From: Streptomyces sp. NBC_01497
GTDB lineage: Bacteria > Actinomycetota > Actinomycetes > Streptomycetales > Streptomycetaceae
Length of the DNA: 64,000 bases
Assembly (NCBI RefSeq): GCF_036250695.1
Contig: NZ_CP109427.1
Coordinates: forward strand, 4,836,001 to 4,900,000
Reading direction: 5' to 3'
Shown here piece after piece: positions 9,218-17,707 of the stretch. Within the stretch, counting starts at the first letter, position 1. Each line of letters starts with the position of its first letter. Under the pieces are notes generated by a model. The model had not been told where the DNA came from. It did no database searches and saw nothing but the letters and a program-made list of their open reading frames with translations. Position numbers and translations under genes: made by a program.

Positions 9218-10339
9218 TCAACGGCCCCCGGGCGTCGTCCCCGTACGCACACCCGTGCGTGCGGTCGCGCCGGAACCGTTCCCGGCCGTGGTGTCCCTCG
9301 CGTCCTCGGTGGCGCCCCCGTTCACGCGGAAGGTGCGGCGGTACGCCGTCGGGGCCACCCCCAGGACCGCCTGCAGGTGCGCCCGCAGGGACTGGGCCGT
9401 GCCGAACCCGGCGTCTCGCGCGATCCGGTCGATGGACAGATCGGTTGACTCCAGCAACTGACGCGCCCGCTCGACTCGTTGGTGGACGAGCCACTGGCCG
9501 AGGCTGATCCCGGCCTCCTCGCGGAACCTCCGGGTGAACGTGCGCACCGACATGGCCTCCCGTTCCGCCATGTCCCGCAGGGTGATGGGCTCGTGGAGCC
9601 GGGCGAGCGCCCAGGCGCGGGCGGCGCCCGTGCCGGCCTGCCGGGGCTCGGGCAGCGGGCGGGCGATGTACTGCGCCTGCCCGCCGTCGCGGAACGGCGG
9701 TACGAGGGTCCCCCTGGCGACCTCGTTGGCGACGGCGGTGCCGTGGTCGCGGCGGACGATGTGCAGGCACAGGTCGATCCCGGCGGCGACCCCCGCCGAG
9801 GTGAGGACGTCGCCGTCGTCGACGAAGAGGACGTGGGGGTCGACCCTGACGCGCGGGTAGAGCCGCTGGAAGTGGTCGGCGCTGCTCCAGTGCGTGGTGG
9901 CGGGCCGGCCGTCGAGGAGCCCGGCCGCCGCGAGCACGAAACTGCCGGTGCAGATGGACACGAGCCGGGTGCCGGGGCGGATGTGGGCGAACGCCGACGC
10001 GATGTCCCCGGGCAGCGTGCCGTCCTCGAAGGCGGACCCGATCTCGTACGAGGCCGGGACGACGACGGTGTCGGCCTCGCCGAGGGCCTCGGGGCCGTGC
10101 TCGACGAGGATCGCGAAGTCGGCGTTGGTGGCGACCGGTCCTGGCGCCACGGCACCACAGGTCGTGACCGTGTAGAGGGGCTCGTCCGCCGATCCCCTGG
10201 CGCGGCCGAAGATGCGCTGGGCAATGCCGAGTTCGAAGGGGATGACGCCGTCGAGCGCGAGGACGACGACCCGGTGGGGCCGGGTACGGGCAGGGTCCGG
10301 GTCCGGTGCGGGGGCCGGCGTGCGGGGTGGCGTGGCCAT
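9218..10339 (-). CDS. GlxA-type transcriptional regulator (DJ-1/PfpI domain + AraC HTH)
   Basis: 373 aa. The N-terminal DJ-1/PfpI domain (about 20-200) has VVVLALDGVIPFELG, a nucleophile-elbow-like VSICTGSFVLAAAGLL and the TTHW segment. The C-terminal AraC pair of helix-turn-helix motifs (about 235-340) shows LRDMAEREAMSVRTFTRRFREEAG and IDRIARDAGFGTAQSLRAHL. These proteins usually activate or repress adjacent metabolic genes in response to a small ligand. The MFS gene diverges from it across about 50 bp, so that exporter is the obvious target. The N terminus is Pro/Asp-rich and the C-terminal tail Thr/Gly-rich. Confidence 0.92.
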   Translation of the reverse strand: MATPPRTPAPAPDPDPARTRPHRVVVLALDGVIPFELGIAQRIFGRARGSADEPLYTVTTCGAVAPGPVATNADFAILVEHGPEALGEADTVVVPASYEIGSAFEDGTLPGDIASAFAHIRPGTRLVSICTGSFVLAAAGLLDGRPATTHWSSADHFQRLYPRVRVDPHVLFVDDGDVLTSAGVAAGIDLCLHIVRRDHGTAVANEVARGTLVPPFRDGGQAQYIARPLPEPRQAGTGAARAWALARLHEPITLRDMAEREAMSVRTFTRRFREEAGISLGQWLVHQRVERARQLLESTDLSIDRIARDAGFGTAQSLRAHLQAVLGVAPTAYRRTFRVNGGATEDARDTTAGNGSGATARTGVRTGTTPGGR

Positions 10340-10392
10340 GGCCCGATCCTAACGAACCATGTCCATCGGGCCACTGTCCCGGGAGTCGCCCC

Positions 10393-11874
10393 GTGAGGAT
10401 GCTGGCTGATGTGAATCCGACAAGGACCGGAAACGGGCACGAGAGCGAGTTCGGGCACGGGAGTTTCGACGGGAGCGGGAGCGGGAGCGGGAGCGGGGGC
10501 GTGGCCGCCGGCGCCGCGCACCTCCGCACGGACGAGGCGGCCCCGGGCCCCCGTACCGACGGCCGGACGCCGGTGGCGCCCGTGGCCCCAGGGGCCCCCG
10601 TCCCGGGACGCCGGCCGCGACGGCGCATCCACCGGGCGTGGTTCGTCGCCGCCGTCACCTTCGTGACCATCGTCGGCGCCGCGGCGTTCATGTCCCTGCC
10701 GGGCCTGCTGATCGACCCGCTGCACACGGAGTTCCACTGGTCGCGGGGGACGATCGGCGCCGCCGTCTCCGTCAACCTCGCCCTCTACGGGCTGACCGCG
10801 CCGTTCGCGGCGGCGTTGATGGACCGGTTCGGCATCCGGAAGGTGGTGGCGATCGCGCTCGTCGTGATCTCGGCCGGTTCGCTGCTGACCGTCTCGATGC
10901 ACGCGGTGTGGCAACTCGTCCTGTACTGGGGCGTGCTGGTGGGGCTCGGCAGCGGCTCGATGGCGCTGGCCTTCGCGGCGACGGTGACGAGCCGGTGGTT
11001 CGTGGCCCGGCGCGGGCTCGTGACGGGCATCCTGACGGCGGCGAGCGCGTCCGGCCAACTCGTCTTCCTGCCCGTCCTGTCGTGGCTCGTCACCCATCAC
11101 GGGTGGCGGCCCGCCGCGATCACCGTGGGCCTGTCGGCGGCGGCGGTCGTGCCGCTGGTGCTGCTGCTGATGCGCGATCACCCGGCGGACATCGGGCAGT
11201 CGGCCTACGGCGCCCCCGCCTACGAGGAGAAGCCGCCGCCGGTGACGGGTGCGGCGCGGCGGGCCCTCGGCGCGCTCGCGTCGGCTGCTCGTACGGGCCC
11301 GTTCTGGCTGCTGGCCGGGTCGTTCGCGGTCTGCGGGGCGTCCACGAACGGGCTGGTGAAGACCCACTTCGTGCCGGCCGCGCACGATCACGGGCTGCCG
11401 GTGACGACGGCGGCGTCGCTGCTGGCGGTGATCGGGGTGTTCGATGTGGTCGGCACGGTCGCGTCCGGCTGGTTCACCGACCGCCTCGACGCGCGGCGCC
11501 TGCTGGCGGTGTACTACGCGCTGCGCGGTGTGTCCCTGCTGTTCCTGCCGATGCTGCTGGGACCGACGATCCATCCGACGATGCTGTTCTTCATCGTCTT
11601 CTACGGACTGGACTGGGTGGCGACCGTGCCGCCGACCCTCGCCCTGTGCCGGGAGCACTTCGGCGAGAACAGCTCGATCGTCTTCGGCTGGGTCCTGGCG
11701 GCGCACCAGGTGGGCGCCGCGGTGGTCGCCTGGGTGGGCGGCGTGGCACGCGACGTCTTCGGCTCGTACGACGTGGTCTGGTACGGCGCCGGTGCCCTGT
11801 GCGCGGTGGCGGCGCTGATGGCGCTGGTGGTGCGCCGGGCGGCCCCCGGGATCGGCGCGGTGGCGGTGGCGTAG
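10393..11874 (+). CDS. MFS transporter (12 TM)
   Basis: 493 aa from GTG 10393 (GGGAG 7 nt upstream). The first roughly 75 residues are a cytoplasmic low-complexity tail with a GSGSGSGSG run and a basic RRPRRRIHRAW before TM1. Twelve hydrophobic spans follow, with MFS loop signatures MDRFGIRK (TM2-3) and FTDRLDARR (TM8-9). Overall it resembles oxalate/formate-antiporter-like and monocarboxylate MFS members. The substrate is unknown. It is divergent from the GlxA-type regulator, which probably controls it, and convergent with the flavin monooxygenase. Confidence 0.9.
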   Translation: MRMLADVNPTRTGNGHESEFGHGSFDGSGSGSGSGGVAAGAAHLRTDEAAPGPRTDGRTPVAPVAPGAPVPGRRPRRRIHRAWFVAAVTFVTIVGAAAFMSLPGLLIDPLHTEFHWSRGTIGAAVSVNLALYGLTAPFAAALMDRFGIRKVVAIALVVISAGSLLTVSMHAVWQLVLYWGVLVGLGSGSMALAFAATVTSRWFVARRGLVTGILTAASASGQLVFLPVLSWLVTHHGWRPAAITVGLSAAAVVPLVLLLMRDHPADIGQSAYGAPAYEEKPPPVTGAARRALGALASAARTGPFWLLAGSFAVCGASTNGLVKTHFVPAAHDHGLPVTTAASLLAVIGVFDVVGTVASGWFTDRLDARRLLAVYYALRGVSLLFLPMLLGPTIHPTMLFFIVFYGLDWVATVPPTLALCREHFGENSSIVFGWVLAAHQVGAAVVAWVGGVARDVFGSYDVVWYGAGALCAVAALMALVVRRAAPGIGAVAVA

Positions 11875-12065
11875 GACCGCGACCGGTGGCGTAGGACCGC
11901 GGCCGGAGCGGGAGCCGGCGCCCGCACCGGCCCCGGCGCGGGCTCGGGACAGGTGTCCGCGGCCCGCCCCGCGCGGCTCCGGCGGCACCGCACGGCACGG
12001 GCCGGGCCCGGCCTCCCGTACGGCGCCGGCCTCCCGTACGGCGCCGGGCGCCCGGGCGGGGCGTT

Positions 12066-13271
12066 TCAGCGCCCGCGGGCCAGGGACTTGGCGATCTTCG
12101 GTGCGTCGCGCGCCAGTTCGCGCAGCATGCCGCTCAGCGGGGTCGTGTACCCGGTGAAGTACAGGCCCGGCGCCACGGGGTTGCGGCCGAGCGGCCTGCC
12201 CTCGGCCGTCAGGACGTTCAGATGCCCCACGAGGGGCGACAGCCCCCGCTCGTACCCGGTGGCGGCCACGACGACCTCCGGGGTCACCACCGAGCCGTCG
12301 GCCAGTGTCACCGCGTCCCCGTCGAACGACTCGACCGCCGCGACCGGTTCGACGCGCCCCTCCCGTACCGCCTTCACCAGGCCCACGTCCTGTACCGGGA
12401 TCGCACCCTCACGCGCCCGGGTCGCGAGGCCCTTGCGGGGGCGCGGGATGCCCGGCGCCCGCAGCACCACACCGCGCGCCACGCGGTCCACCAGCAGCCT
12501 CGGCAGGCGGCGGCACAGGATGCCGCTCGCCTGCGCGGGCCAGCCCAGTGTCGAGCGGCGCAGGATGTGGGGCGGTGTCCGGATCGCCAGGCGCACCCGG
12601 GAGGCCCCGCCCTCCACCAGGTCCACCGCGATCTCCGCGCCCGTGTTCCCGACCCCGACCACGAGCACGTCCTTGCCGCGGTACGGCTCGGCGTCGCGGT
12701 AGGCGCGCGCGTGCAGCAGCTCCCCGGTGTACGTGCCGAGACCGGGCCAGGCCGGAAGTCTCGGCGTGTGGTTGTAGCCCGTCGCCACCACCACGGCGCG
12801 CGCCCGCAGTTCGCGTCCGCCCGTGGCCCGCAGCAGCCACTTCGCGCCGTCCGGGGGGACGGTCATGGAGCCGTTCCGCGTGTCCTGCGCGCCGCCGCCG
12901 GTGCCTTCCTGGCCGTCCCCGGACAGCCGCTCGACGCGCGACACCTCGACGCCCGTCACGACGTCGAGGCCGTGGAACTGCGCGTACCGCTCCAGGTACT
13001 TCACGACCTTGTCGCGCGGCACCCACCGTCCGAAGGACCTCGGTATCGGCAGTCCCGGCAGCGCGGACCAGCGCCGCGTCGTGTGCAGGCGCAGCCGGGA
13101 GTAGTGGCCGCGCCAGGACGCGCCGACCGCGTCCGACTTCTCCAGCACCACCGCCCGTACGCCGCGCCTGTGCAGGGCCGCGGCGACCGCCAACCCGCCA
13201 GGACCGGCGCCGATCACGTACACGGGCAGTTCTTTCGCGGGGCCTGGAGCGGCAGTTGTGTGGTCGGGCAT
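12066..13271 (-). CDS. FAD/NAD(P)H-dependent flavin monooxygenase-like oxidoreductase
   Basis: 401 aa. FAD Rossmann motif VIGAGPGGLAVA (about 19-30), NADPH Rossmann motif VVGVGNTGAEIA (about 205) and a degenerate FMO fingerprint YTGELLHARAY (normally FxGxxxHxxxF/Y). VVVATGYERG near the end is the class B ATG motif. Cytoplasmic. The family includes YUCCA-like, trimethylamine and thioether oxidases, so the substrate cannot be assigned. An unusual Gly/Gln/Asp-rich insertion lies around residues 117-140. Divergent from the acetyltransferase gene. Confidence 0.9.
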   Translation of the reverse strand: MPDHTTAAPGPAKELPVYVIGAGPGGLAVAAALHRRGVRAVVLEKSDAVGASWRGHYSRLRLHTTRRWSALPGLPIPRSFGRWVPRDKVVKYLERYAQFHGLDVVTGVEVSRVERLSGDGQEGTGGGAQDTRNGSMTVPPDGAKWLLRATGGRELRARAVVVATGYNHTPRLPAWPGLGTYTGELLHARAYRDAEPYRGKDVLVVGVGNTGAEIAVDLVEGGASRVRLAIRTPPHILRRSTLGWPAQASGILCRRLPRLLVDRVARGVVLRAPGIPRPRKGLATRAREGAIPVQDVGLVKAVREGRVEPVAAVESFDGDAVTLADGSVVTPEVVVAATGYERGLSPLVGHLNVLTAEGRPLGRNPVAPGLYFTGYTTPLSGMLRELARDAPKIAKSLARGR

Positions 13272-13386
13272 GACAAAAAGCTCTCATCCCGGGCGCGCCC
13301 GGCAGGTCTCGCTTGGATATCGGTCGCGACCTGAATCGGTTTCGAAAAGATCACACACGCAAAACCCTCACACGCACAATGGGCTG

Positions 13387-14118
13387 ATGACCACCCCTGC
13401 CGCGGACCGCGACGACCTCTCCCGCCCCCGTCCTCTCGACCAGGCACGGCTGCCGCCCGCCGGGTCGCTCGTCGTCACGGACAGCGCCCTGCGGACCGGT
13501 ACCGGCCCCGGGCCGGGTCCCGGAAGCGGCCCGCTCCCCGGCCAGCTCCCCGGCTCGGGCCCCGGTGGGCCGGGGCTGCGCCTGCGGCCCTGGCGCCCGG
13601 ACGACGCGCCCGCGCTGGTGCGGGGCGCCACCGATCCCGAGTACCGCCGGTGGAACACTCCGAAGCTGCTGGTGGGGACCGAGGCCCAGGCACTGGAGTG
13701 GATCCGGCAGCGCGCCGAGGACTACGAACGCGGCACCGGCTGCGTGCTCGCCGTCGCGCCGGGCGGGGGCGGCCGGGCGATCGGCAGTGTCGGTCTCGGC
13801 GTCCTCGACCTGTGGATGAGGCGCGGCACGGTCGGCTACTGGGTCCTGCCCGAGGCACGGGGCCAGGGGGTCGCCAGCGGCGCGCTGGACCTGTTCACCC
13901 GCTGGGCGTTCGGCGTGGTGGGGCTGCACCGGCTGTCGCTCGGCCACGCGGTCGGCCACGACGTCTCCTGCCGGGTGGCGGAGCGGTGCGGTTTCCGTTA
14001 CGAGGGGACGCTGCGCGGAGAGATGTTCGAGGCGGGGGACACGAGCTGCTTCCGCGACGCCCATCTGCACGCGCGGCTCGCGACCGACCCGGCCCCGGAG
14101 CCCGGGGCGCCTGCCTGA
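13387..14118 (+). CDS. GNAT N-acetyltransferase (RimJ/RimL-like)
   Basis: 243 aa from ATG 13387. After a roughly 60-residue Gly/Pro-rich N terminus the RimL-like GNAT fold begins at GLRLRPWRPDDAPALV. Acetyl-CoA binding is indicated by YWVLPEARGQGVASGAL (motif A, R/QxxGxG/A). The closing AERCGFRYEGTLRGEM is typical of RimJ/RimL. The family acetylates N-terminal amines of proteins or small molecules; no substrate is indicated here. Monocistronic, convergent with the PdxH-like gene. Confidence 0.9.
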   Translation: MTTPAADRDDLSRPRPLDQARLPPAGSLVVTDSALRTGTGPGPGPGSGPLPGQLPGSGPGGPGLRLRPWRPDDAPALVRGATDPEYRRWNTPKLLVGTEAQALEWIRQRAEDYERGTGCVLAVAPGGGGRAIGSVGLGVLDLWMRRGTVGYWVLPEARGQGVASGALDLFTRWAFGVVGLHRLSLGHAVGHDVSCRVAERCGFRYEGTLRGEMFEAGDTSCFRDAHLHARLATDPAPEPGAPA

Positions 14119-14215
14119 GCGCGGGCCCTCCCGTCAGGAAGCCCGGACCTTCGGCGACCGTCGGGCTCTCGGCAACCGTCGGGTGCGGTCCGCCAGGGCC
14201 GGGCCCCCAGGGCGG

Positions 14216-15055
14216 TCAGGGCCAGAGCAGGTCCGTGTTCCACAGGTCCGTGTCCGCCGCGTCGCGCCGGTAGCGGAGCCGTACGTGCTGCCGGTGCGCG
14301 TCGCCCTGGAAGAACTCGACCTCGTCCGGGACGACCACGTAACCGGTCCAGGTCGTGGCCTCCGCCGCCGGATCGCGCCGGGCCCGCTGCCAGGCCGCCT
14401 CGTACGCGCGGTTCAACGCCTCGCGTGATTCCAGGACTTCGCTCTGGCGGCCGGCGAGTGCCGCGGCCAGCGCGCCCGTCGAGCGGGCGTGCAGGTCGGC
14501 GCTGGTCTCGGCGGCGTAGGCGGGCACGACACGGCCCCGCAGGCGTACGGCGCGGGCCCGCGCGTTCCAGTAGAAGGAGAGCGACGCGTACGCGGTCGCG
14601 GCGAGTTGGCTGCCCTTGGCGCTGGTCGAGTGGGTGGCGAAGTGCCAGCCGCGGGCGTCGGCGTCGTGCAGTATCACGATGCGCGCGTCGGGCCGCCCGT
14701 CGGGGTCGACGGTCGCCAGGGTCATGGTGTGGGGTTCTGCCTGCCCGGCCTCGGCGGCGTCGGCGAACCAGAGGTGGAACAGCGGGAGGGGCCCAGCGGG
14801 GGCCTGCTCGGGGTCGAACGGGGGGAGACCCGCGTCGCCGGTGTCCCAGACACGCTGCTCCCGCAGCAGGGCGTGGAACCGTGCCGCGGCATCCTGTGCC
14901 GATGGGGCGGGATCCGCCGGTGCGGCGGACCCGGTCGAAGCGGCGGGATCAGCGGATGCGGTGGGCCCACTCGGCGCGGCGGATGCGGCGGACGGGCCGG
15001 ATACGCCGGAACGCGAGGCGTCGGAGGAAACGGAGGCGCTGTCGTCCATCTGCAT
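14216..15055 (-). CDS. pyridoxamine 5'-phosphate oxidase family protein (PdxH-like)
   Basis: 279 aa from ATG 15055 (ATG 15049 also possible). An Ala/Ser/Pro-rich leader (1-55) precedes the split-barrel flavin domain. FMN-binding segments ARIVILHDADARGWHFAT and SFYWNARARAVRLRGRV are clear. The C-terminal WTGYVVVPDEVEFFQGDAHRQH corresponds to the PdxH EFWQG dimerisation motif with a W-to-F change. PdxH oxidises PNP/PMP to PLP. The spacing and C-terminal RLRYRR match PdxH better than general FMN reductases, but this looks like a diverged paralogue, so the substrate is not certain. Confidence 0.82.
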   Translation of the reverse strand: MQMDDSASVSSDASRSGVSGPSAASAAPSGPTASADPAASTGSAAPADPAPSAQDAAARFHALLREQRVWDTGDAGLPPFDPEQAPAGPLPLFHLWFADAAEAGQAEPHTMTLATVDPDGRPDARIVILHDADARGWHFATHSTSAKGSQLAATAYASLSFYWNARARAVRLRGRVVPAYAAETSADLHARSTGALAAALAGRQSEVLESREALNRAYEAAWQRARRDPAAEATTWTGYVVVPDEVEFFQGDAHRQHVRLRYRRDAADTDLWNTDLLWP

Positions 15056-15235
15056 ACGTCCTATTCAACGCGGAACGCCGACGGGGACGGGACGGGGACG
15101 GGGACGGGGCCCGGGCCCCGTCGGCGCGACAGGACGTGCCACGGCCAAGGGCGTGCGGGACGCCGGCGCGGCGGGGCAGCGGAACGGTGGGGCAGGGGGC
15201 GCTGGGGCGGTGAGCGGGGTGTGTGCCACGCGTGA

Positions 15236-15883
15236 TTACCGCGTCGGCTTCCGGCCCGTCACACCGAGATGGACCAGAAGCGCCAGATTGGGCTTGAGAT
15301 CCGCCTGTTTCACGCCCCAGCTCTGAAAGCCCTTCTGGTGCGAAGCGACCGCGGAGAGCATCACGACGAGTGATCCCGCGATCGCCGCCGGTACGACGTC
15401 CTTGTCGACCCGGCCCTTCGCCTGGAGTTCTTTCACCGATTCCGTGAGGGAGTTGGTGATCGAGTTGAGGATCTTCATACGGATCTTGGAGAACCGTTTG
15501 TCCCCTTCCGCGTCACCGAGATCGATCACCCGGAGAATCGCGTCGTGTCTGCGCCAGAAGTCGAGGAATCCGTCCACCAGTTCCTCGGCCGACTGCCAGC
15601 CCGCCCGGCCCGTCCAGGAGCGTCCGGAGACGAGTTCCGTCAACCCGGTGCTCTCCCTGGCCATTTCTTCCGCGAGCTCCAGTACCGCGCCTTCCACGTC
15701 CGGGAAGTACTGGTAGAACGTCGCGGGAGAAGTGCCCGCCTTCCGGGCCACGTCGATGACTTTGACGTCCCGGTACGGCGAGGAGCTGAGCATCTCGCTG
15801 AGGCAGTCGAGCAGCTTCTGCCGCGTCGCCTGGCCGCGTCGACCGGCCACGCGGCCGTCGACCGTTCGTACTTGTCCTGTCAT
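15236..15883 (-). CDS. TetR-family transcriptional regulator
   Basis: 215 aa. The N-terminal helix-turn-helix is TRQKLLDCLSEMLSSSPYRDVKVIDVARKAGTSPATFYQYF (about 20-60, shown here only as the motif region). The ligand domain is helical (about 75-205). GC and codon use are more moderate than its neighbours. A highly conserved TetR protein sits near afsK in other Streptomyces as I recall. Downstream genes are convergent or unrelated; upstream a 360-bp divergent region separates it from the VOC gene and contains an ATTTG/CAAAT inverted repeat likely to be its operator. The ligand is unknown. Confidence 0.92.
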   Translation of the reverse strand: MTGQVRTVDGRVAGRRGQATRQKLLDCLSEMLSSSPYRDVKVIDVARKAGTSPATFYQYFPDVEGAVLELAEEMARESTGLTELVSGRSWTGRAGWQSAEELVDGFLDFWRRHDAILRVIDLGDAEGDKRFSKIRMKILNSITNSLTESVKELQAKGRVDKDVVPAAIAGSLVVMLSAVASHQKGFQSWGVKQADLKPNLALLVHLGVTGRKPTR

Positions 15884-15916
15884 GCCGTCAGCTTACCGAC
15901 GGGTGATCGGCGCGCG

Positions 15917-15934
15917 ATTTGGCCGACTGCAAAT
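15917..15934. promoter_or_regulatory. candidate TetR operator
   Basis: Inverted repeat ATTTG-N8-CAAAT, 34 bp upstream of the TetR start and in an unusually AT-rich patch. A second short palindrome AATAGTTCTATT lies at 16123-16134, nearer the divergent VOC gene. Position suggests autoregulation; binding is inferred. Confidence 0.4.
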
Positions 15935-16243
15935 GGGGACATGCGCGGTGTGTACCGGGTCTTCCGAGCACTACTGCCGGGTGGCATGGGTGCCTGGCAC
16001 ATTCCCTTTGTGCTGATGTCGTGAGATGCGCCGCGCCGCCTTGCCGCGCCTATACGAAAGTGGTGGGCGGCGGGAACCCGCAGGGCACGTGAATCGGCGG
16101 TGGGGCAGGCCCTGACGAGGTCAATAGTTCTATTCCCCCCGCTGCGGGGTGCGCGTTCACCCATTAGCTTTGCCGGTAGGACGACGGCACCGTGGAGCGG
16201 GACCGGCTGCACGGATCGGATACGGAAGGTTCGGGAACTGATC

Positions 16244-17350
16244 ATGGCCGCATTCGCCGAGGGCACCCCGTGCTGGCTGGATGTGTCACTTCCGGACCTC
16301 GAAGCGGGCAAGCGGTTCTACGGCGACCTGTTCGGCTGGACGTTCGGCCGTGGTCCCGGGCCCGGCCCCGCACCCGAGCGCGGGACCGCCGCGTACGTGG
16401 CGGCGTTCAGTGACGGCAGCCGGGTCGCGGGCCTGGTCGCGAAGCGTGACGGGCGGATGCCCACCGCGTGGGGTGTGTACTTCGCGACGCCCGACGTGGT
16501 GGACGCCGCGCGGCGCGTGGTGGCGGCGGGCGGCCGGATGGTGCGGGAACCCGTACGGATGGACCGGGTCGGTGTGGTGGCGCTGGCCGCCGACCCGGGC
16601 GGTGCGGTGTTCGGCCTGTGGCAGAGCGAAGGACAAGCGCCAGGACAGGCGCTCCGCGACGTTTCCGGCGATGAGGGCGCCGGGGGCGCCGAGGGCGATG
16701 GGGGTGCCGAGGGTTCCGGGAGCGCCGTCGGCGCGGGCGCGGCAGGGAACACGGGCGCGGCGGGGAGCGCCGGCGAGGACGTGGGCTTCGAGCGGCAGGG
16801 CGAGCCCGGGTCGTTCTGCTGGACGGAGGTGTACACCCGCGCCCCCGAGGCGGTCGACGCGTTCTACGAGCGGGTGCTGCACGTCAGCGGCAGTGACGCC
16901 ACCGGGACCACTGTCGAGGCGGTCCCGTTTCGCCTGTGGTCCCCGAAGGGTGCGACACCCGGCCCCGGCACGGCGATCGGCGGGCGGAGCGTCATGACGG
17001 ACGTGTTCCCCGCGGAGCTGCCCGGGCACTTCCTGAACTACTTCGCCGTGACGGACTGTGACGCGACCGCGGCGGCGGTGGTGCGTCTCGGCGGGCGGGT
17101 GCGGCAGGCACCGTTCGACATCACGTACGGGCGGATGGCGGTCCTCACGGACAACCAGGGCGCGGACTTCGCGGTCCTGGCCGAGCGCGCGCTCTCGGCC
17201 GAGGCGGCGGGCGAGGCGCGAGGGCCGGAGGCACCCGAGACGGCGGAGGGGCCGGAAGGGGCAGCGCGCCCCCAGGAGGCGGCGGAGACAGAGGCGGGAG
17301 AGGAAGGGGCGGCGGCCCCGAAGCGCCGGTGGGGGCGGAGAAGGTCGTAG
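16244..17350 (+). CDS. two-domain VOC (glyoxalase/bleomycin-resistance-like) protein
   Basis: 368 aa from ATG 16244 (a longer frame to 16100 lacks family similarity). Two VOC halves: residues 5-125 start with PCWLDVSLPDLEAGKRFYGDLFGW, and residues 175-305 start with GSFCWTEVYTRAPEAVDAFYERVL. They are joined by a roughly 45-residue Gly/Ala/Glu-rich linker. The last 60 residues are an acidic Ala/Glu tail ending in KRRWGRRRS. The family includes hydroxylase-associated and antibiotic-binding proteins; no catalytic substrate is deducible. Followed by a 36-bp minisatellite and then afsK in the same direction. Confidence 0.85.
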   Translation: MAAFAEGTPCWLDVSLPDLEAGKRFYGDLFGWTFGRGPGPGPAPERGTAAYVAAFSDGSRVAGLVAKRDGRMPTAWGVYFATPDVVDAARRVVAAGGRMVREPVRMDRVGVVALAADPGGAVFGLWQSEGQAPGQALRDVSGDEGAGGAEGDGGAEGSGSAVGAGAAGNTGAAGSAGEDVGFERQGEPGSFCWTEVYTRAPEAVDAFYERVLHVSGSDATGTTVEAVPFRLWSPKGATPGPGTAIGGRSVMTDVFPAELPGHFLNYFAVTDCDATAAAVVRLGGRVRQAPFDITYGRMAVLTDNQGADFAVLAERALSAEAAGEARGPEAPETAEGPEGAARPQEAAETEAGEEGAAAPKRRWGRRRS

Positions 17351-17377
17351 CCGTCCCCGGCAGCGCATCCGGGCACC

Positions 17378-17510
17378 GCGCGGGACGCGGACACCGCGCC
17401 GGATACGCGCACCGCGCGGGACGCGGACACCTAACGGGATACGCACGCCGCGCGGGCCGCGGACACCTAACGGGATACGCACGCCGCGCGGGACGCGGAC
17501 ACCGCGCGGG
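17378..17510. repeat. 36-bp tandem repeat, about 3.7 copies
   Basis: Copies begin at 17378, 17414, 17450 and 17486, each starting GCGCGGGACGCGGACACC with one or two substitutions. It fills most of the 357-bp gap between the VOC gene and afsK. Beyond 17510 only the afsK leader is recognised. Confidence 0.9.
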
Positions 17511-17707
17511 TCCCCGGCGGCGCGGGCGGGCGGGGTGTGCCGGGAACGGGGAGAGACAAGGGTAGGGGCACGCGGCGCCTCGTGGGGGCGTACGCGACGA
17601 CACGCGCCCCTGAACGCACCCCGGTTCGCAACGCGGGCCCCGTACAGGAACAATCGGGGGGCACGAGGCCGTACCTTTGTGGCCCGTACGGGGAGGTGGC
17701 ACTCACG

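Noticed and set aside
9322..11988. 888-codon minus-strand frame across the GlxA-type and MFS genes
   Set aside because: Antisense or shifted frame of two well-supported genes, with His/Arg-rich low complexity.
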